Shown: positions 46,250-58,895, numbered from the stretch's first letter. The stretch is DNA of 64,000 bases from Sporosarcina sp. BI001-red (GCF_003384035.1 NZ_QQAK01000011.1:124001-188000); one strand, 5' to 3'. The notes: generated by a model from the letters alone, not told the origin. Made by a program: numbers and translations.

Positions 46250-47542
46250 TTATTTCATAAATCCTCTGTAGTGGCGCTTAACCAATTGTGATTCAAGTTG
46301 CTTCATTGTTTCGAGGGCAACCCCGACAACGATCAGCAAGCTAGTACCACCGATTTGAGCGGACTGCGGAAGATTTGCAATTTTAATAATTAGAATCGGC
46401 AGAACTGCGACTGTAGCAAGGAAAATCGATCCGACAAAAGTCAGTCGATAAAGCGTGCTTGTCAAATAGTCCTGTGTGTTCTGACCAGGGCGGATGCCTG
46501 GGATATAAGCCCCTTGCTTCTTCAAGTTATCTGCAACATTCTCAGGATTAACCTGAACAAATGCATAGAAGTACGTGAAGGCTATGATCAGACCGATATA
46601 CAGTGCCATGCCGGCTGGATGCGAGTAGTTGAGCACTCGTGTAATAGCAGCAACAGTACTGTTGTCATTGAAAAACGTGCCAAGTAATTGCGGTGTTGTA
46701 AAGAACGCAACCGCAAAGATGACCGGGATAACCCCTGCAGCGTTCAGTTTCAATGGTAGGTGCGTTTGTTGTCCGGCAGAAGACTGCCCGCGACCCGTCA
46801 CCCGTTTTGCATATTGAATCGGAATTTTACGAAGTGCTTCCTGGAAGTAGATCACGCCAACTGTAATTGCAATAACTGCAACGAGTAACAGAACCATCAT
46901 AGCAATACGGATGAACAAAGCATCCCCTGCATCTTGGATCTGTGAAACGTACAATTGGTTGACTGCACTCGGAATAGCAGCAACGATTCCGGCGAAGATA
47001 AGGATTGAAATACCATTACCGACACCTTTCGCTGTAATCTGCTCACCTAGCCAGAGAAGAAAAGCCGTACCTGCTGTTAACACAAGAGCAATGACAATAT
47101 ATGTCGATATTCCGTTATCTTCAACAAGTCTTCCTTGGAACATTTGGTTAAATCCAAATGACATTGCAATCGCTTGGATAAACGCAAGAATCATGGTGAA
47201 GTAGCGAGTGAATTGTGCAAGTTTCCGTCTTCCGACATCCCCTTGCTTTGCCCACTCTGCAAACTTCGGCACAACATCCATCTGCAAAAGTTGCACAATG
47301 ATTGATGCTGTGATGTACGGCATAATCCCCATGGCGAAGATTGAGAACTTAGAAAGTGCTCCTCCACCAAAGATGTTCAAAAATCCAATGAATTGATTGT
47401 CCGATTGCTGGAGCGCAGTCGCATCCACGTTCGGTACCGTTATAAACGTTCCGAGACGGAATACGATGAGCAATAGCAGTGTGAAAATTATTTTAGACCG
47501 GATCTCTTTTACTCGCATGAAGTTTGAGATTGTCTGAAACAT
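46250..47542 (-). CDS. secY: Preprotein translocase subunit SecY
   Basis: 430 residues with ten membrane segments. Opens [36 protein letters not shown] and the C-terminal LESQLVKRHYRGFMK are family blocks. Forms the export channel with SecE and SecG. Its first base is the last base of the rplO stop codon (TAATG), so the genes are coupled. Confidence 0.98.
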   Translation of the reverse strand: MFQTISNFMRVKEIRSKIIFTLLLLIVFRLGTFITVPNVDATALQQSDNQFIGFLNIFGGGALSKFSIFAMGIMPYITASIIVQLLQMDVVPKFAEWAKQGDVGRRKLAQFTRYFTMILAFIQAIAMSFGFNQMFQGRLVEDNGISTYIVIALVLTAGTAFLLWLGEQITAKGVGNGISILIFAGIVAAIPSAVNQLYVSQIQDAGDALFIRIAMMVLLLVAVIAITVGVIYFQEALRKIPIQYAKRVTGRGQSSAGQQTHLPLKLNAAGVIPVIFAVAFFTTPQLLGTFFNDNSTVAAITRVLNYSHPAGMALYIGLIIAFTYFYAFVQVNPENVADNLKKQGAYIPGIRPGQNTQDYLTSTLYRLTFVGSIFLATVAVLPILIIKIANLPQSAQIGGTSLLIVVGVALETMKQLESQLVKRHYRGFMK

Positions 47543-47982
47543 TAAACCACCTCGACTTGCCCGCCCGCTTTCTCAATCGCTTCTTTAGCAGAAGCAGAGA
47601 ATTTGTGAGCTCTGACAGTAATCTTTTTCTCAAGAGTCCCATTACCAAGAATCTTAATACCGGATTTCTCATTGCTCACAATACCTGTTTCAATCAACAA
47701 TTCTGGTGTTACTTCTGTGCCTTCATCGAAACGATTTAACGTTTCAAGATTTACGATGGCATATTCTTTACGATTAATGTTCGTAAATCCGCGCTTAGGT
47801 AGACGTTGGAAAAGTGGAAGTTGCCCACCTTCGAATCCAAGACGTACACCGCCGCCTGAACGTGAGTTTTGACCATTATGACCTCTACCAGATGTTTTAC
47901 CTGATCCAGATCCCATACCACGTCCAACACGCTTGCGTTCTTTACGAGCACCTTCTGCAGGTTTCATTTCGTGTAATTTCAT
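47542..47982 (-). CDS. rplO: 50S ribosomal protein L15
   Basis: 146 residues; Gly/Arg-rich N-terminal extension ([20 protein letters not shown]) reaching into the 23S core, then a globular C-terminus. Thirty-two bp after rpmD, one-base overlap with secY. Confidence 0.98.
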   Translation of the reverse strand: MKLHEMKPAEGARKERKRVGRGMGSGSGKTSGRGHNGQNSRSGGGVRLGFEGGQLPLFQRLPKRGFTNINRKEYAIVNLETLNRFDEGTEVTPELLIETGIVSNEKSGIKILGNGTLEKKITVRAHKFSASAKEAIEKAGGQVEVV

Positions 47983-48014
47983 CTTTCGGCACCTCCTTAT
48001 TCAAGAATAACTGA

Positions 48015-48197
48015 TTATTGTTCGCTGACAGTTACCAAATGGCTGACCTTGTTGACCATGCCGCGGATTGCGACATTATCCTGGTGCTCAACCGTTTGAT
48101 TCATTTTGCGAAGTCCAAGTGCTTCGACTGTTTTACGTTGTGCTGGCTTAGCGCCAATCACACTTTTAGTAAGGGTGATTTCAAGTTTATTTGCCAT
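48015..48197 (-). CDS. rpmD: 50S ribosomal protein L30
   Basis: 60 residues, begins [20 protein letters not shown], contains [12 protein letters not shown]. Short bacterial form. Thirteen bp after rpsE. Confidence 0.97.
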   Translation of the reverse strand: MANKLEITLTKSVIGAKPAQRKTVEALGLRKMNQTVEHQDNVAIRGMVNKVSHLVTVSEQ

Positions 48198-48210
48198 TGT
48201 GTTTCCCCCC

Positions 48211-48711
48211 TTAACCTAACAGTTCTTCTACGGATTTACCACGAAGCTGTGCTACATCTTCAGCACGCTTCAAATTCGTCAATCCTTGGATTGTAGCACG
48301 TACCATGTTGATTGGTGTGTTAGAACCAAGTGATTTAGAAAGGATATCCGTGATTCCTGCAAGTTCAAGTACCGCACGGACAGGTCCGCCGGCGATAACT
48401 CCTGTACCTGGTGCAGCCGGTTTGATGAGAATGTTGCCTGCTCCGAAATGTCCGATGATCTGGTGAGGCGTTGTGCCTCTGACCATTGGTACTTCGATTA
48501 GGTTTTTCTTCGCATCTTCGATTGCTTTACGGATTGCATCTGGAACTTCTTGTGCTTTTCCAGTACCGAAACCAACGCGGCCGTTTTTATCACCAACAAC
48601 GACTAGAGCAGTAAAACGGAAACGACGTCCGCCTTTTACAACTTTAGCTACGCGGTTGATGGTAACTACGCGCTCTTCGAATTCACTTTTGTTTTGTTCA
48701 TTACGACGCAT
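48211..48711 (-). CDS. rpsE: 30S ribosomal protein S5
   Basis: 166 residues; double-stranded RNA-binding fold with [20 protein letters not shown] and the loop [17 protein letters not shown], the site where spectinomycin-resistance changes occur; the wild-type pattern appears intact. Twenty-two bp after rplR. Confidence 0.98.
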   Translation of the reverse strand: MRRNEQNKSEFEERVVTINRVAKVVKGGRRFRFTALVVVGDKNGRVGFGTGKAQEVPDAIRKAIEDAKKNLIEVPMVRGTTPHQIIGHFGAGNILIKPAAPGTGVIAGGPVRAVLELAGITDILSKSLGSNTPINMVRATIQGLTNLKRAEDVAQLRGKSVEELLG

Positions 48712-48733
48712 GGAATATGTCCCTCCTTCTTAA

Positions 48734-49096
48734 TTAAAATTCAAGTCCATTTTCACGTGCAGCGTCAGCAAGTGCTTTAACGCGGCCGTGGTATAGATAG
48801 CCACCGCGGTCGAATACGATAACCTTGACATTCTTTTCTACACCTTTTTTCGCAATCATTTCGCCCACTTTAATAGCAGCTTCTGTATTAGATGAAGAAT
48901 CCGCTGAGAATTCTTTATCCATTGTAGATGCGCTTGCAAGTGTAACACCGTTTGCATCATCAATTAACTGTGCATACAAGTGTTTGTTTGAACGGTAAAC
49001 GTTCAAGCGAGGACGCTCAGCAGTACCGTTGATCTTTGTACGGACACGTGAATGCCGTTTTCTACGGACAGCGTTCTTATCTTGTTTTGTGATCAC
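48734..49096 (-). CDS. rplR: 50S ribosomal protein L18
   Basis: 120 residues; [18 protein letters not shown] and [20 protein letters not shown] are the conserved 5S rRNA-binding blocks. Thirty-three bp after rplF. Confidence 0.98.
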   Translation of the reverse strand: MITKQDKNAVRRKRHSRVRTKINGTAERPRLNVYRSNKHLYAQLIDDANGVTLASASTMDKEFSADSSSNTEAAIKVGEMIAKKGVEKNVKVIVFDRGGYLYHGRVKALADAARENGLEF

Positions 49097-49129
49097 TAGA
49101 GGTCACTCCTTCCAGATGCCTAAGCGGCA

Positions 49130-49669
49130 TTATTTACCTGTTTTACCTTCTTTGCGTCGAACAACTTCGCCTTCGTACTTAATACCTTTACCTTTGTATG
49201 GCTCTGGTGGACGTACTTTGCGAATGTTAGAAGCAAGAGCACCAACGCGTTCTTTGTTAGTACCACGTACGATAATTTTTGTGTTTGCAGGGACTTCAAC
49301 TTCGATGCCCTCTTCCGGTGAAAATTCAACCGGCTGTGAGTAACCGACGTTCAAGATAAGCTTCTTCCCTTGCATTTGAGCACGGTAACCAACACCTACT
49401 AGTTCAAGCGCACGCTCGAAACCAGTTGATACTCCAGTAACCATGTTCGCTAAAAGCGAACGTGTTGTACCGTGCATCGAACGGTGTTGTTTAGATTCAG
49501 ATGGACGTGTCAATGTGATCACGTTACCTTCTTGTTCGATCTTTATGTCTTTAGTAAATGTATTTGTAAGTTCGCCTTTTGGTCCTTTAACTGTAACAAA
49601 GTTATTCTCATCGATCGTAACTGTTACGTTTTCAGGCACCTCAATAGGACGTTTACCAATTCGGGACAT
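49130..49669 (-). CDS. rplF: 50S ribosomal protein L6
   Basis: 179 residues; opens [15 protein letters not shown] and carries the duplicated L6 fold, with [15 protein letters not shown] near the C-terminus. Thirty bp after rpsH. Confidence 0.98.
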   Translation of the reverse strand: MSRIGKRPIEVPENVTVTIDENNFVTVKGPKGELTNTFTKDIKIEQEGNVITLTRPSESKQHRSMHGTTRSLLANMVTGVSTGFERALELVGVGYRAQMQGKKLILNVGYSQPVEFSPEEGIEVEVPANTKIIVRGTNKERVGALASNIRKVRPPEPYKGKGIKYEGEVVRRKEGKTGK

Positions 49670-49699
49670 TAGTTTGCACCTCCATTCAATTGTTACAGA

Positions 49700-50098
49700 T
49701 TACCAAACGTAAGCGACGACTTCTCCGCCAACTTGTTTAGCGCGCGCTTCTTTGTCAGTTAGAACACCGTTAGAAGTTGAAACAAGGGCGATACCTAGTC
49801 CGTTCAACACTCTTGGTACTTCTGTTGACTTTGCATATACACGAAGACCAGGCTTAGAAATACGCTTAAGTCCAGTGATTACACGTTCTTCGTTTTTACC
49901 ATATTTGAGGAAAATGCGGATGATGCCTTGTTTGCTGTCTTCCACATATTCTACGTCGCGGACGAAACCTTCACGTTTGAGGATTTCTGCGATCTCTTTT
50001 TTAAGGTTTGAAGCAGGTACCTCAAGTTTCTCGTGACGCACCATGTTGGCGTTACGGATACGAGTAAGCATATCTGCGATCGGATCACTCATTGTCAT
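49700..50098 (-). CDS. rpsH: 30S ribosomal protein S8
   Basis: 132 residues from the ATG at 50098 ([16 protein letters not shown]), eight bases after AGGAGG; the frame is open further upstream through the rpsN gap but that part is not S8. C-terminal [13 protein letters not shown] is the 16S-binding signature. Confidence 0.98.
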   Translation of the reverse strand: MTMSDPIADMLTRIRNANMVRHEKLEVPASNLKKEIAEILKREGFVRDVEYVEDSKQGIIRIFLKYGKNEERVITGLKRISKPGLRVYAKSTEVPRVLNGLGIALVSTSNGVLTDKEARAKQVGGEVVAYVW

Positions 50099-50126
50099 TA
50101 CATTAACCTCCTTCCCAAAATGGGGT

Positions 50127-50315
<189 letters not shown>

Positions 50316-50332
50316 TTACGCCTCCCTTATGT

Positions 50333-50872
50333 TTACTTTTGGAACGGCATGCCGCACTGCGCTAACAACTCACGAGCTTCCTCGTCTGAGTTGGCAGTCG
50401 TAACGATGACGATATCCATTCCGCGTACTTTAGACACTTTATCGAAGTCAATTTCCGGGAAAATTAGTTGCTCTTTCACACCAAGTGTATAGTTTCCGCG
50501 TCCGTCGAAAGATTTATTCGATACGCCACGGAAGTCACGTACACGTGGAAGTGATACTGCGATCAATTTGTCCAGGAACTCATACATGCGTTCTCCACGT
50601 AGAGTAACTTTTGTTCCGATAGGCATTCCTTCACGAAGACGGAATCCAGCGATAGACTTCTTCGCTTTAGTTACGACTGGTTTTTGACCTGAGATAATTG
50701 TCAAGTCTTCCACAGCAGCATCAAGTGCTTTTGTGTTTTGAACCGCGTCGCCAACACCCATGTTGATAACGATCTTATCAACTTTTGGTACTTGCATTAC
50801 AGATGTATAGTTAAACTTGCTCATTAGAGCAGGAGTAATTTCTTTTTGATATTTATCCTTTAATCGGCTCAT
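50333..50872 (-). CDS. rplE: 50S ribosomal protein L5
   Basis: 179 residues; begins [20 protein letters not shown], with [15 protein letters not shown] and [20 protein letters not shown] typical. It binds 5S rRNA with L18. Twenty-six bp after rplX. Confidence 0.98.
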   Translation of the reverse strand: MSRLKDKYQKEITPALMSKFNYTSVMQVPKVDKIVINMGVGDAVQNTKALDAAVEDLTIISGQKPVVTKAKKSIAGFRLREGMPIGTKVTLRGERMYEFLDKLIAVSLPRVRDFRGVSNKSFDGRGNYTLGVKEQLIFPEIDFDKVSKVRGMDIVIVTTANSDEEARELLAQCGMPFQK

Positions 50873-50898
50873 TCAGAAGAACCTCCCTTCTTAGAGAG

Positions 50899-51258
50899 TT
50901 ATTTTTTGAGTTCTTTTTTGCTAATCTCGTCGATAACTTCCCCAGACTTTTTCGCAACACGGGACTTAATACGGAACGTTTTGTCGCCTTCGGTTTTTTC
51001 TTCAAACTTATAACCGATACGTGTAGGTTCACCCGACTTAGGATCGACAAACATTACATTTGATACGTGAATTGCAGCTTCAAGGCTTACAATACCACCT
51101 TGCGGATTCGCTTGGTTAGGCTTTGTATGCTTTTTGACGATGTTCACGCCTTCAACGAGGATTCGTTCTTTGTTCGGGAATACAGTAAGGATGACACCTG
51201 TCTTTCCTTTGTCTTTCCCGGAGATAACTTTTACTTTATCGCCTTTTTTAATGTGCAT
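50899..51258 (-). CDS. rplX: 50S ribosomal protein L24
   Basis: 119 residues. KOW motif at the N-terminus ([19 protein letters not shown]) and [20 protein letters not shown] follow the family. It is longer than the usual roughly 103 residues because of a charged C-terminal extension ([17 protein letters not shown]). L24 starts folding of the 23S 5' domain. Confidence 0.96.
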   Translation of the reverse strand: MHIKKGDKVKVISGKDKGKTGVILTVFPNKERILVEGVNIVKKHTKPNQANPQGGIVSLEAAIHVSNVMFVDPKSGEPTRIGYKFEEKTEGDKTFRIKSRVAKKSGEVIDEISKKELKK

Positions 51259-51292
51259 TCTGTTGCACCTCCTTGATTGGCACTGCTCTTAA

Positions 51293-51661
51293 TTAAAGTA
51301 CTTCTGGAGCAAGAGAAATGATTTTCATGAAGTTGCTCTCGCGCAATTCGCGTGCAACTGGTCCGAAAATACGTGTTCCACGAGGGCTCTTGTCGTCACG
51401 AATGATGACACAAGCATTCTCGTCGAATGTGATATAAGATCCGTCTTTACGACGCATACCGCTCTTAGTACGAACGATAACCGCTTTAACGACTTCACCC
51501 TTCTTAACAACGCCACCTGGTGTTGCTTTCTTGACTGTAACAACGACAACGTCGCCGATGTTAGCAACTTTACGGCCTGAACCGCCAAGAACTTTGATTG
51601 TAAGTACTTCACGTGCCCCAGAGTTATCTGCGACTTTCATGCGGGATTCCTGTTGAATCAA
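51293..51661 (-). CDS. rplN: 50S ribosomal protein L14
   Basis: 122 residues. Start codon is TTG ([18 protein letters not shown]) with GAGGGGAGG upstream; an in-frame ATG seven codons later would remove the conserved first strand. [20 protein letters not shown] is typical. Confidence 0.97.
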   Translation of the reverse strand: MIQQESRMKVADNSGAREVLTIKVLGGSGRKVANIGDVVVVTVKKATPGGVVKKGEVVKAVIVRTKSGMRRKDGSYITFDENACVIIRDDKSPRGTRIFGPVARELRESNFMKIISLAPEVL

Positions 51662-51700
51662 TTTGGTTACCTCCCCTCGGATACTGTGTTCCGAACGTTA

Positions 51701-51964
51701 TTAGATGATGACCGCTTTTTCGATTACTTCAAGAAGGCGGAAACGTTTTGTAGCTGATAAAGGACGAGTTTCCATAATGCGGACTACATCGCCAATGTTC
51801 GCTTCGTTCATTTCATCATGTGCTTTATACTTTTTAGAATACTTTACACGCTTGCCATACAAAGAATGCTTTTTGTGTGTTTCTACCATTACCGTTACCG
51901 TTTTGTCCATTTTGTCGGATACAACACGGCCTGTGTATACTTTGCGTTGGTTACGCTCAGTCAT
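51701..51964 (-). CDS. rpsQ: 30S ribosomal protein S17
   Basis: 87 residues from the ATG at 51964 ([15 protein letters not shown]). An ATG six codons upstream is rejected because the AGGAGG site lies between the two. Motif [12 protein letters not shown]. Seventeen bp after rpmC. Confidence 0.97.
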   Translation of the reverse strand: MTERNQRKVYTGRVVSDKMDKTVTVMVETHKKHSLYGKRVKYSKKYKAHDEMNEANIGDVVRIMETRPLSATKRFRLLEVIEKAVII

Positions 51965-51981
51965 GGGTGCAACCTCCTTCA

Positions 51982-52606
<625 letters not shown>

Positions 52607-52608
52607 GA

Positions 52609-53265
52609 TTAGTTGCCTCCTTCCCCAGAGTTCTTCTTCACTGGAAGGACTTCTCCACGATAGATCCATACTTTAACTCCAAGTTTACCGTATGTTGTAT
52701 CGGCTTCAGCATGTGCATAATCGATATCTGCACGAAGTGTATGAAGTGGAACAGTTCCTTCGCTGTAATGTTCTGCACGTGCGATGTCAGCTCCACCAAG
52801 ACGTCCGGATACTTGAGTTTTGATACCCTTAGCTCCAGAACGGATTGTACGTTGGATAGCTTGTTTTTGTGCACGGCGGAATGATACGCGGCTTTCTAGT
52901 TGACGAGCAATTGATTCTGCAACCAATTTCGCGTCAAGATCAGCACGCTTGATTTCAACGATGTTAATGTGTACACGCTTGCCAGAGATTTCGTTAAGTT
53001 GTTTACGAAGTGCTTCGACTTCAGTACCACCTTTACCGATAACCATACCAGGCTTAGCTGTGTGGATTGTAATGTTTACTTTTTTCGCAGCGCGCTCGAT
53101 TTCTACTTTAGAAACTGAAGCGTCTACTAAACGTGTTTCGATGTATTTGCGGATTTTAAGGTCTTCGTGCAAGAGAGTCGCATAGTCTTTTTCTGCATAC
53201 CATTTCGAATCCCAGTCACGAATTATACCGACCCGCAGACCGTTAGGATGTACTTTTTGACCCAC
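52609..53265 (-). CDS. rpsC: 30S ribosomal protein S3
   Basis: 218 residues; [20 protein letters not shown], a KH domain with [17 protein letters not shown], and the C-terminal block [20 protein letters not shown] involved in mRNA entry and helicase activity. Three bp after rplV. Confidence 0.98.
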   Translation of the reverse strand: MGQKVHPNGLRVGIIRDWDSKWYAEKDYATLLHEDLKIRKYIETRLVDASVSKVEIERAAKKVNITIHTAKPGMVIGKGGTEVEALRKQLNEISGKRVHINIVEIKRADLDAKLVAESIARQLESRVSFRRAQKQAIQRTIRSGAKGIKTQVSGRLGGADIARAEHYSEGTVPLHTLRADIDYAHAEADTTYGKLGVKVWIYRGEVLPVKKNSGEGGN

Positions 53266-53268
53266 GAA

Positions 53269-53613
53269 TTATCCCTCCTTCTTTTCAGATACCACTACAG
53301 TGATGTGGCTTGTGCGTTTGTTAATAGCGCTCGCACGGCCTTGTGCACGTGGACGGAAACGTTTCATAGTAGGACCTTCATCAACGAATACTTCGCTAAC
53401 AATTAGGTTCTCTAGATCCATTTCGTAGTTGTGCTCAGCATTAGCGATAGCTGATTTCAATACTTTTTCTACGACTGGAGATGCCGCTTTAGGCGTCAAA
53501 CGTAGAATCGCGACAGCTTCACCGATTTTCTTGCCCCGGATAAGATCAACGACTAATCGGACTTTACGAGGAGCAATACGGACTGTTTGCGCAGATGCTT
53601 TAGCTTGTTGCAT
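53269..53613 (-). CDS. rplV: 50S ribosomal protein L22
   Basis: 114 residues; the extended loop with [15 protein letters not shown] lines the peptide exit tunnel and has the normal, macrolide-sensitive pattern. [15 protein letters not shown] is conserved. Nineteen bp after rpsS. Confidence 0.98.
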   Translation of the reverse strand: MQQAKASAQTVRIAPRKVRLVVDLIRGKKIGEAVAILRLTPKAASPVVEKVLKSAIANAEHNYEMDLENLIVSEVFVDEGPTMKRFRPRAQGRASAINKRTSHITVVVSEKKEG

Positions 53614-53632
53614 CAGAAATTCCTCCTCTCAA

Positions 53633-53911
53633 TTAGCGTTTTGTCTTCTTATCATCGGCACCGTGGCCTCTGTAAGTACGGGTAGGTGCGAATTCACCAA
53701 GTTTGTGTCCAACCATATCTTCAGTGACGTAGACAGGAACGTGTTTACGTCCGTCATATACAGCAATCGTCAATCCGATGAAAGTCGGGAATATTGTAGA
53801 GCGACGTGACCAAGTCTTGATGACTTGTTTCTTTTCTGCGTCTTTTTGAGCATCGACCTTTTTAAGCAAATGATCATCTGCGAAAGGTCCTTTTTTCAAG
53901 CTGCGGCCCAT
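53633..53911 (-). CDS. rpsS: 30S ribosomal protein S19
   Basis: 92 residues from the ATG at 53911 ([16 protein letters not shown]); an upstream in-frame start would add twelve non-conserved residues. Contains [16 protein letters not shown] and [15 protein letters not shown]. Confidence 0.98.
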   Translation of the reverse strand: MGRSLKKGPFADDHLLKKVDAQKDAEKKQVIKTWSRRSTIFPTFIGLTIAVYDGRKHVPVYVTEDMVGHKLGEFAPTRTYRGHGADDKKTKR

Positions 53912-53971
53912 TTCGTTACCTCCCTTTGTGTTCGTACTACGGCCCAATCATTGAACCGCAGTGCAATCACA

Positions 53972-54802
53972 TTATTTTTTGCGACGACGAACGATAAGTT
54001 TGTCGGATTTGTTTCTCTTAGAACGAGTTTTGTAACCAAGAGTCGGCTTGCCCCAAGGTGTAACTGGGCTTGGACGACCGATTGGAGTACGTCCTTCACC
54101 ACCACCGTGTGGGTGATCGTTCGGGTTCATGACAGATCCACGTACAGTTGGGCGTTTACCCATCCAGCGTGAACGTCCTGCTTTACCGATGTTGATGAGT
54201 TCGTGTTGTTCGTTACCAACTTGACCGATTGTAGCACGGCAAGCTGACAAAATCATGCGAACTTCACCAGATTGCAAACGGATGATGACATATTTGCCTT
54301 CACGTCCGAGCAATTGTGCAGATGTACCAGCTGAACGAACTAATTGTCCGCCTTTACCAGGTTTCATCTCGATGTTGTGGATTGTAGAACCCATTGGGAT
54401 GTTTTCAAGTGGAAGCGCGTTCCCTACACGGATATCCGCTTCAGGTCCTGACATAATTGTCGTTCCAACTGTCAATCCTTTAGGAGCTAGGATATAACGC
54501 TTTTCTCCATCTGCATAGTTGATCAATGCGATGTTTGCAGAACGGTTTGGATCGTATTCGATCGTAGCAACGCGTCCTGGTATGCCATCTTTCCGACGTT
54601 GGAAGTCGATGACACGGTATTGGCGCTTGTGGCCTCCACCTTGGTGACGAACTGTAATCCTACCTTGGTTGTTACGGCCGCCTTTACGTTTGACTGGCTG
54701 AAGCAATGATTTTTCAGGTTTGCTTGCTGTGATTTCTGCGAAATCAGAAGTCGTCATGTTACGGCGTCCGTTGGAGGTAGGTTTGTATTTCTTAATCGCC
54801 AT
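53972..54802 (-). CDS. rplB: 50S ribosomal protein L2
   Basis: 276 residues; the C-terminal block [17 protein letters not shown] holds the His close to the peptidyl-transferase centre. Opens [17 protein letters not shown]. Sixty bp to rpsS. Confidence 0.98.
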   Translation of the reverse strand: MAIKKYKPTSNGRRNMTTSDFAEITASKPEKSLLQPVKRKGGRNNQGRITVRHQGGGHKRQYRVIDFQRRKDGIPGRVATIEYDPNRSANIALINYADGEKRYILAPKGLTVGTTIMSGPEADIRVGNALPLENIPMGSTIHNIEMKPGKGGQLVRSAGTSAQLLGREGKYVIIRLQSGEVRMILSACRATIGQVGNEQHELINIGKAGRSRWMGKRPTVRGSVMNPNDHPHGGGEGRTPIGRPSPVTPWGKPTLGYKTRSKRNKSDKLIVRRRKK

Positions 54803-54829
54803 TTGTGTTCCCTCCTTCGTTTATTGTGA

Positions 54830-55114
54830 TTAGATATCGAAAAGTTCGATGTCTTTAGAATCTGAAGTTAGTGTAACAATCGCTTTACGGCGTTTGTTAG
54901 TATAACCAGCATGTTTACCCATGCGCTTGAATTTACCTTTATAGTTCTGGACGTTCACTTTTTCCACTGTTACTCCGAAGATTTCTTCGATAGCTTGCTT
55001 GATGTGCGTTTTGTTAGCACGAGTATCAACTTCGAAAGTGTACTTGTTGAATTCCATTGCTTCAGAAGATCGCTCGGTAATGACCGGACGCTTCAATACA
55101 TCACGTGCTTCCAT
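54830..55114 (-). CDS. rplW: 50S ribosomal protein L23
   Basis: 94 residues; [21 protein letters not shown] and [19 protein letters not shown]. It sits at the tunnel exit and binds SRP and trigger factor. Its ATG shares one base with the rplD stop. Confidence 0.98.
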   Translation of the reverse strand: MEARDVLKRPVITERSSEAMEFNKYTFEVDTRANKTHIKQAIEEIFGVTVEKVNVQNYKGKFKRMGKHAGYTNKRRKAIVTLTSDSKDIELFDI

Positions 55115-55737
55115 TAACCAAGCACCTCCTCGATTTTTTTGACAGCATCTTTAGTCAAGATTAGTTGATCGTGACCAACTAGATCTAAGACGTTGATACC
55201 GTTTGCTGTAACTACGCTGATACCAGGAATGTTACGAGCAGACAATGCTACTGTTTCATCAAGGTCAGCAGTTACGAATAATGCTTTTTTGCTGATTGAC
55301 AAGTCTTTCAGCACTTTTGTGAATTCTTTTGTCTTTGGTGCATCGAAAGCCAAAGCTTCTAATACAACCATTTCTTCGTCGCGTACTTTTGAAGACAAAG
55401 CAGAACGAAGAGCAAGACGACGGACTTTCTTCGGCATCTTGTAGCTGTAGCTACGTGGTGTTGGTCCGAATACGATACCGCCTCCACGCCATTGTGGAGA
55501 TCTGATTGAGCCCTGACGAGCACGACCTGTTCCTTTTTGACGCCATGGTTTACGACCACCACCAGCTACTTCAGAACGGTTTTTTACTTTATGGTTCCCT
55601 TGACGCAATGAAGCGCGTTGTTGAACCAATGCTTCGAATAGGACTGCTTCATTCGGCTCAATTCCGAACACAAGTTCATTCAATTCGATTTCGCCTGCTG
55701 CAGATCCTGTTTGATTCACTACGGATACTTTTGGCAT
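55114..55737 (-). CDS. rplD: 50S ribosomal protein L4
   Basis: 207 residues; tunnel loop [20 protein letters not shown] followed by [14 protein letters not shown]. No feature suggests the E. coli type of S10 autoregulation. Twenty-five bp after rplC. Confidence 0.98.
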   Translation of the reverse strand: MPKVSVVNQTGSAAGEIELNELVFGIEPNEAVLFEALVQQRASLRQGNHKVKNRSEVAGGGRKPWRQKGTGRARQGSIRSPQWRGGGIVFGPTPRSYSYKMPKKVRRLALRSALSSKVRDEEMVVLEALAFDAPKTKEFTKVLKDLSISKKALFVTADLDETVALSARNIPGISVVTANGINVLDLVGHDQLILTKDAVKKIEEVLG

Positions 55738-55762
55738 TAGTGTTTCCTCCTTCCTTCGTTAA

Positions 55763-56392
55763 TTAGTTCCCTTTAATCGCGCTTTTCACTACTACAAGTG
55801 ATTTGCGTGAACCTGGAACGTTACCTTTTACTAGTAGCAAGTTGCGCTCTGTGTCAACTCGTACAATTTCAAGGTTTTGGATTGTTACAGTTTTGCCACC
55901 CATACGGCCTGGCATTTTTTTACCTTTAAATACGCGCTGAGCGTCAACAGAACCGATTGAACCTGTTGAACGGTGGTGTCGAGATCCGTGGCTCATTGGT
56001 CCACGTGAGAAACCGTGGCGCTTAATTACACCTTGGAAACCTTTACCTTTTGATACTCCTGTGATGTCGATGATTTCGCCTTCTGCGAATGTATCGACTT
56101 TGACTTCCTGACCAACTTCGTACCCAGCTACGTCGACTCCGCGGAATTCGCGAATGAAGCGCTTAGGTGTCGTTTCAGCTTTTGCAACATGTCCCATTTC
56201 TGGTTTGTTTGAAAGCTTTTCACGTTTGTCTTCGAATCCGAGCTGAATCGCTTCGTAGCCGTCTGTCTCGATAGTCTTCTTTTGAAGAACTACGTTTGGA
56301 GCAGCTGCAATTACAGTTACGGGTATCAAATCGCCGTTTTCAGCAAAAATTTGCGTCATACCGACTTTTCTTCCTAAGATTCCTTTGGTCAT
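55763..56392 (-). CDS. rplC: 50S ribosomal protein L3
   Basis: 209 residues; [16 protein letters not shown] at the start, then [20 protein letters not shown] and [17 protein letters not shown]. One of the early assembly proteins of the large subunit. Forty-four bp after rpsJ. Confidence 0.98.
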   Translation of the reverse strand: MTKGILGRKVGMTQIFAENGDLIPVTVIAAAPNVVLQKKTIETDGYEAIQLGFEDKREKLSNKPEMGHVAKAETTPKRFIREFRGVDVAGYEVGQEVKVDTFAEGEIIDITGVSKGKGFQGVIKRHGFSRGPMSHGSRHHRSTGSIGSVDAQRVFKGKKMPGRMGGKTVTIQNLEIVRVDTERNLLLVKGNVPGSRKSLVVVKSAIKGN

Positions 56393-56436
56393 TTGTCACA
56401 CCTCCTGATTAATTGTTTTTAGTATTATATTTGCCA

Positions 56437-56868
<432 letters not shown>

Positions 56869-56874
56869 CTAAAC

Positions 56875-56903
56875 ATTATACACATAAAAAAAGAATGTCG
56901 CAA
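56875..56903 (-). promoter_or_regulatory. S10 operon promoter, proximal
   Basis: Minus strand TTGCGA (56903-56898), 17-bp spacer, TATAAT (56880-56875). Leader to rpsJ about 125 bases. Confidence 0.82.
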
Positions 56904-56935
56904 TAGGTTTAGCGATATTCTTTAACAACTTTTAT

Positions 56936-56964
56936 AGTATAGAACGAAATGGCTAGAGATGCAA
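56936..56964 (-). promoter_or_regulatory. S10 operon promoter, distal
   Basis: Minus strand TTGCAT (56964-56959), 17-bp spacer, TATACT (56941-56936). Tandem with the proximal promoter, 61 bp apart. Confidence 0.68.
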
Positions 56965-57328
56965 CTAATTTGTTGTAAATATTTGCGAGAAATTAAGATT
57001 GTTTTTTGTAGAATGTTTCCTGTAGGTATATAGAGTATATAAAGGTTGTGATTTCACTTATCTTGTTTTCCAAGTCTCTCATTCAAAGTAGCGAGAGATT
57101 TTATCTCTTTTTTAATAGAGATAATGAGTTTACTCAACATAGCAGGTGAATGTCTACTCCATTCTAAAGAAAAGCTTAGAAGACATTGAGTTCGAGTTGG
57201 TGTAAGTTTTGTTCGGGCGAAACTCTGTGAGAGAAAACAATCCCACATTTTTATTATGAGTTATAACAGACAACACTTCACAGCAGCTGGGGAGACTTTC
57301 GCGAGGTTAGAGGAGTTGTGCTGTAGGT
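56965..57328. other. Intergenic region upstream of the S10 promoters
   Basis: A 64-codon open frame on the minus strand (57248-57054) has no ribosome site, and I recognise no family in it; it may be a gene remnant. Otherwise nothing beyond AT-rich sequence is visible up to the repeat array. Confidence 0.45.
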
Positions 57329-57500
57329 TTATGATCAGTTTCCAGGATATATGATCACTATCGGAGGTTTATGAGCGCTTTACATGGTTTATGATCACTT
57401 TTCTATTTTTATGAGCGTTCCTATAGGTTTATGAGCAATTTTTTTGTTTATGATCATTCCTAGAGGTTTATGAGCAATTTCTATGGTGTATGCCGACTTT
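57329..57500. repeat. Tandem array C, TTTATGAGC / TTTATGATCA units at 20 bp
   Basis: ATG of the unit core falls at 57331, 57351, 57371, 57391, 57411, 57431, 57450, 57470 and 57490: nine units, 20-bp steps with one step of 19. Cores are TATGATCA (units 1, 2, 4, 7), TATGAGC (3, 5, 6, 8) and a degenerate TATGCCG (9). Flanking bases vary. It lies between the tuf terminator and the S10 promoters. Confidence 0.9.
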
Positions 57501-57549
57501 CCAATAGTCCAACCCCTACATTGGTCTGCCCCCTTCTCCTATTCAAACA

Positions 57550-57580
57550 AAATAAAAAACCCGCCACAAGGGCGGGTTAA
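57550..57580 (-). terminator. Terminator of tuf
   Basis: AACCCGCC (57558-57565) pairs with GGCGGGTT (57571-57578), five-base loop, then TTTTATTTT on the minus strand. Confidence 0.9.
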
Positions 57581-57586
57581 AAGGTT

Positions 57587-58774
57587 TTACTTAACGATTG
57601 TAGCTACAACGCCAGCTCCAACTGTACGTCCACCTTCACGGATTGAGAATTTAGTACCTTCTTCAATCGCGATTGGAGAGATCAGTTCGATAGTCATTTC
57701 AACGTTATCGCCAGGCATAACCATTTCTACGCCTTCTGGAAGAGAAATGATTCCAGTTACGTCAGTTGTACGGAAGTAGAACTGTGGGCGGTAGTTTGAG
57801 AAGAATGGAGTGTGACGTCCACCCTCTTCTTTTGATAGAACGTAAACTTCAGATTTGAAGTTTGTGTGTGGCGTGATAGTACCTGGCTTAGCAAGTACTT
57901 GTCCACGCTCGATGTCTTCACGTGCTACACCACGAAGCAATGCTCCGATGTTGTCGCCAGCTTCAGCATAGTCAAGAAGTTTACGGAACATTTCTACACC
58001 TGTTACAGTTGTAGATTTAGGCTCTTCAGTCAAACCGATGATGTCAACAGTATCGCCGACTTTAACTACTCCACGCTCAACGCGGCCAGTTGCAACTGTA
58101 CCACGTCCTGTGATTGAGAATACATCCTCAACAGGCATCATGAAAGGTTTTTCTGTGTCGCGCTCTGGAGTTGGGATATAGCTATCAACAGCATCCATAA
58201 GTTCAACGATTTTTTCTTCCCATGCTTCTTCGCCTTCTAGTGCTTTAAGTGCTGAACCTTTGATAACAGGAATGTCATCGCCAGGGAAGTCGTATTCAGT
58301 AAGAAGATCACGAATTTCCATTTCAACAAGCTCAAGAAGCTCTTCGTCGTCTACCATGTCACATTTGTTCATGAAGACTACCAAGTATGGTACCCCTACT
58401 TGACGTGAAAGAAGGATGTGCTCACGTGTTTGTGGCATCGGGCCGTCAGCTGCAGATACAACTAGGATTCCGCCGTCCATTTGAGCAGCACCTGTGATCA
58501 TGTTTTTAACATAGTCAGCGTGTCCTGGGCAGTCTACGTGTGCGTAGTGACGAGTTTCAGTTTCATATTCAACGTGTGAAGTATTGATTGTGATACCACG
58601 CTCTTTTTCTTCTGGTGCGTTATCAACGTCAGCGTATGAACGTGCTTCACCGCCACCGCGCTTTGCAAGTACTGTTGCAATTGCAGCAGTCAAAGTTGTT
58701 TTACCATGGTCAACGTGACCAATTGTACCAACGTTAGCGTGCGTTTTGGAACGATCGAATTTTTCTTTAGCCAT
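57587..58774 (-). CDS. tuf: Elongation factor Tu
   Basis: 395 residues. GTPase motifs [18 protein letters not shown] and NKCDMVDD are intact; domains 2 and 3 follow with the C-terminal [15 protein letters not shown]. Carries aminoacyl-tRNA to the ribosome. Own promoter in the fusA-tuf gap and a strong terminator, so it can be expressed apart from the str operon. Confidence 0.99.
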   Translation of the reverse strand: MAKEKFDRSKTHANVGTIGHVDHGKTTLTAAIATVLAKRGGGEARSYADVDNAPEEKERGITINTSHVEYETETRHYAHVDCPGHADYVKNMITGAAQMDGGILVVSAADGPMPQTREHILLSRQVGVPYLVVFMNKCDMVDDEELLELVEMEIRDLLTEYDFPGDDIPVIKGSALKALEGEEAWEEKIVELMDAVDSYIPTPERDTEKPFMMPVEDVFSITGRGTVATGRVERGVVKVGDTVDIIGLTEEPKSTTVTGVEMFRKLLDYAEAGDNIGALLRGVAREDIERGQVLAKPGTITPHTNFKSEVYVLSKEEGGRHTPFFSNYRPQFYFRTTDVTGIISLPEGVEMVMPGDNVEMTIELISPIAIEEGTKFSIREGGRTVGAGVVATIVK

Positions 58775-58866
58775 TATGGAGTTCCTCCTCTAAATTGAGT
58801 ATGATTTTAGTTTTATAGATATGGAGCGAAGGCCGCGCGACCTCCGAAACCATAGCTTACAAAGTA

Positions 58867-58895
58867 GTTATACTTTAAATAAGGCAGAATTTCAA
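58867..58895 (-). promoter_or_regulatory. Internal promoter of tuf
   Basis: Minus strand TTGAAA (58895-58890), 17-bp spacer, TATAAC (58872-58867). The -35 box starts on the base after the fusA stop codon. Confidence 0.65.

Noticed and set aside
57054..57248. 64-codon minus-strand frame upstream of the S10 promoters
   Set aside because: No ribosome site, no recognised family; at best a gene remnant.
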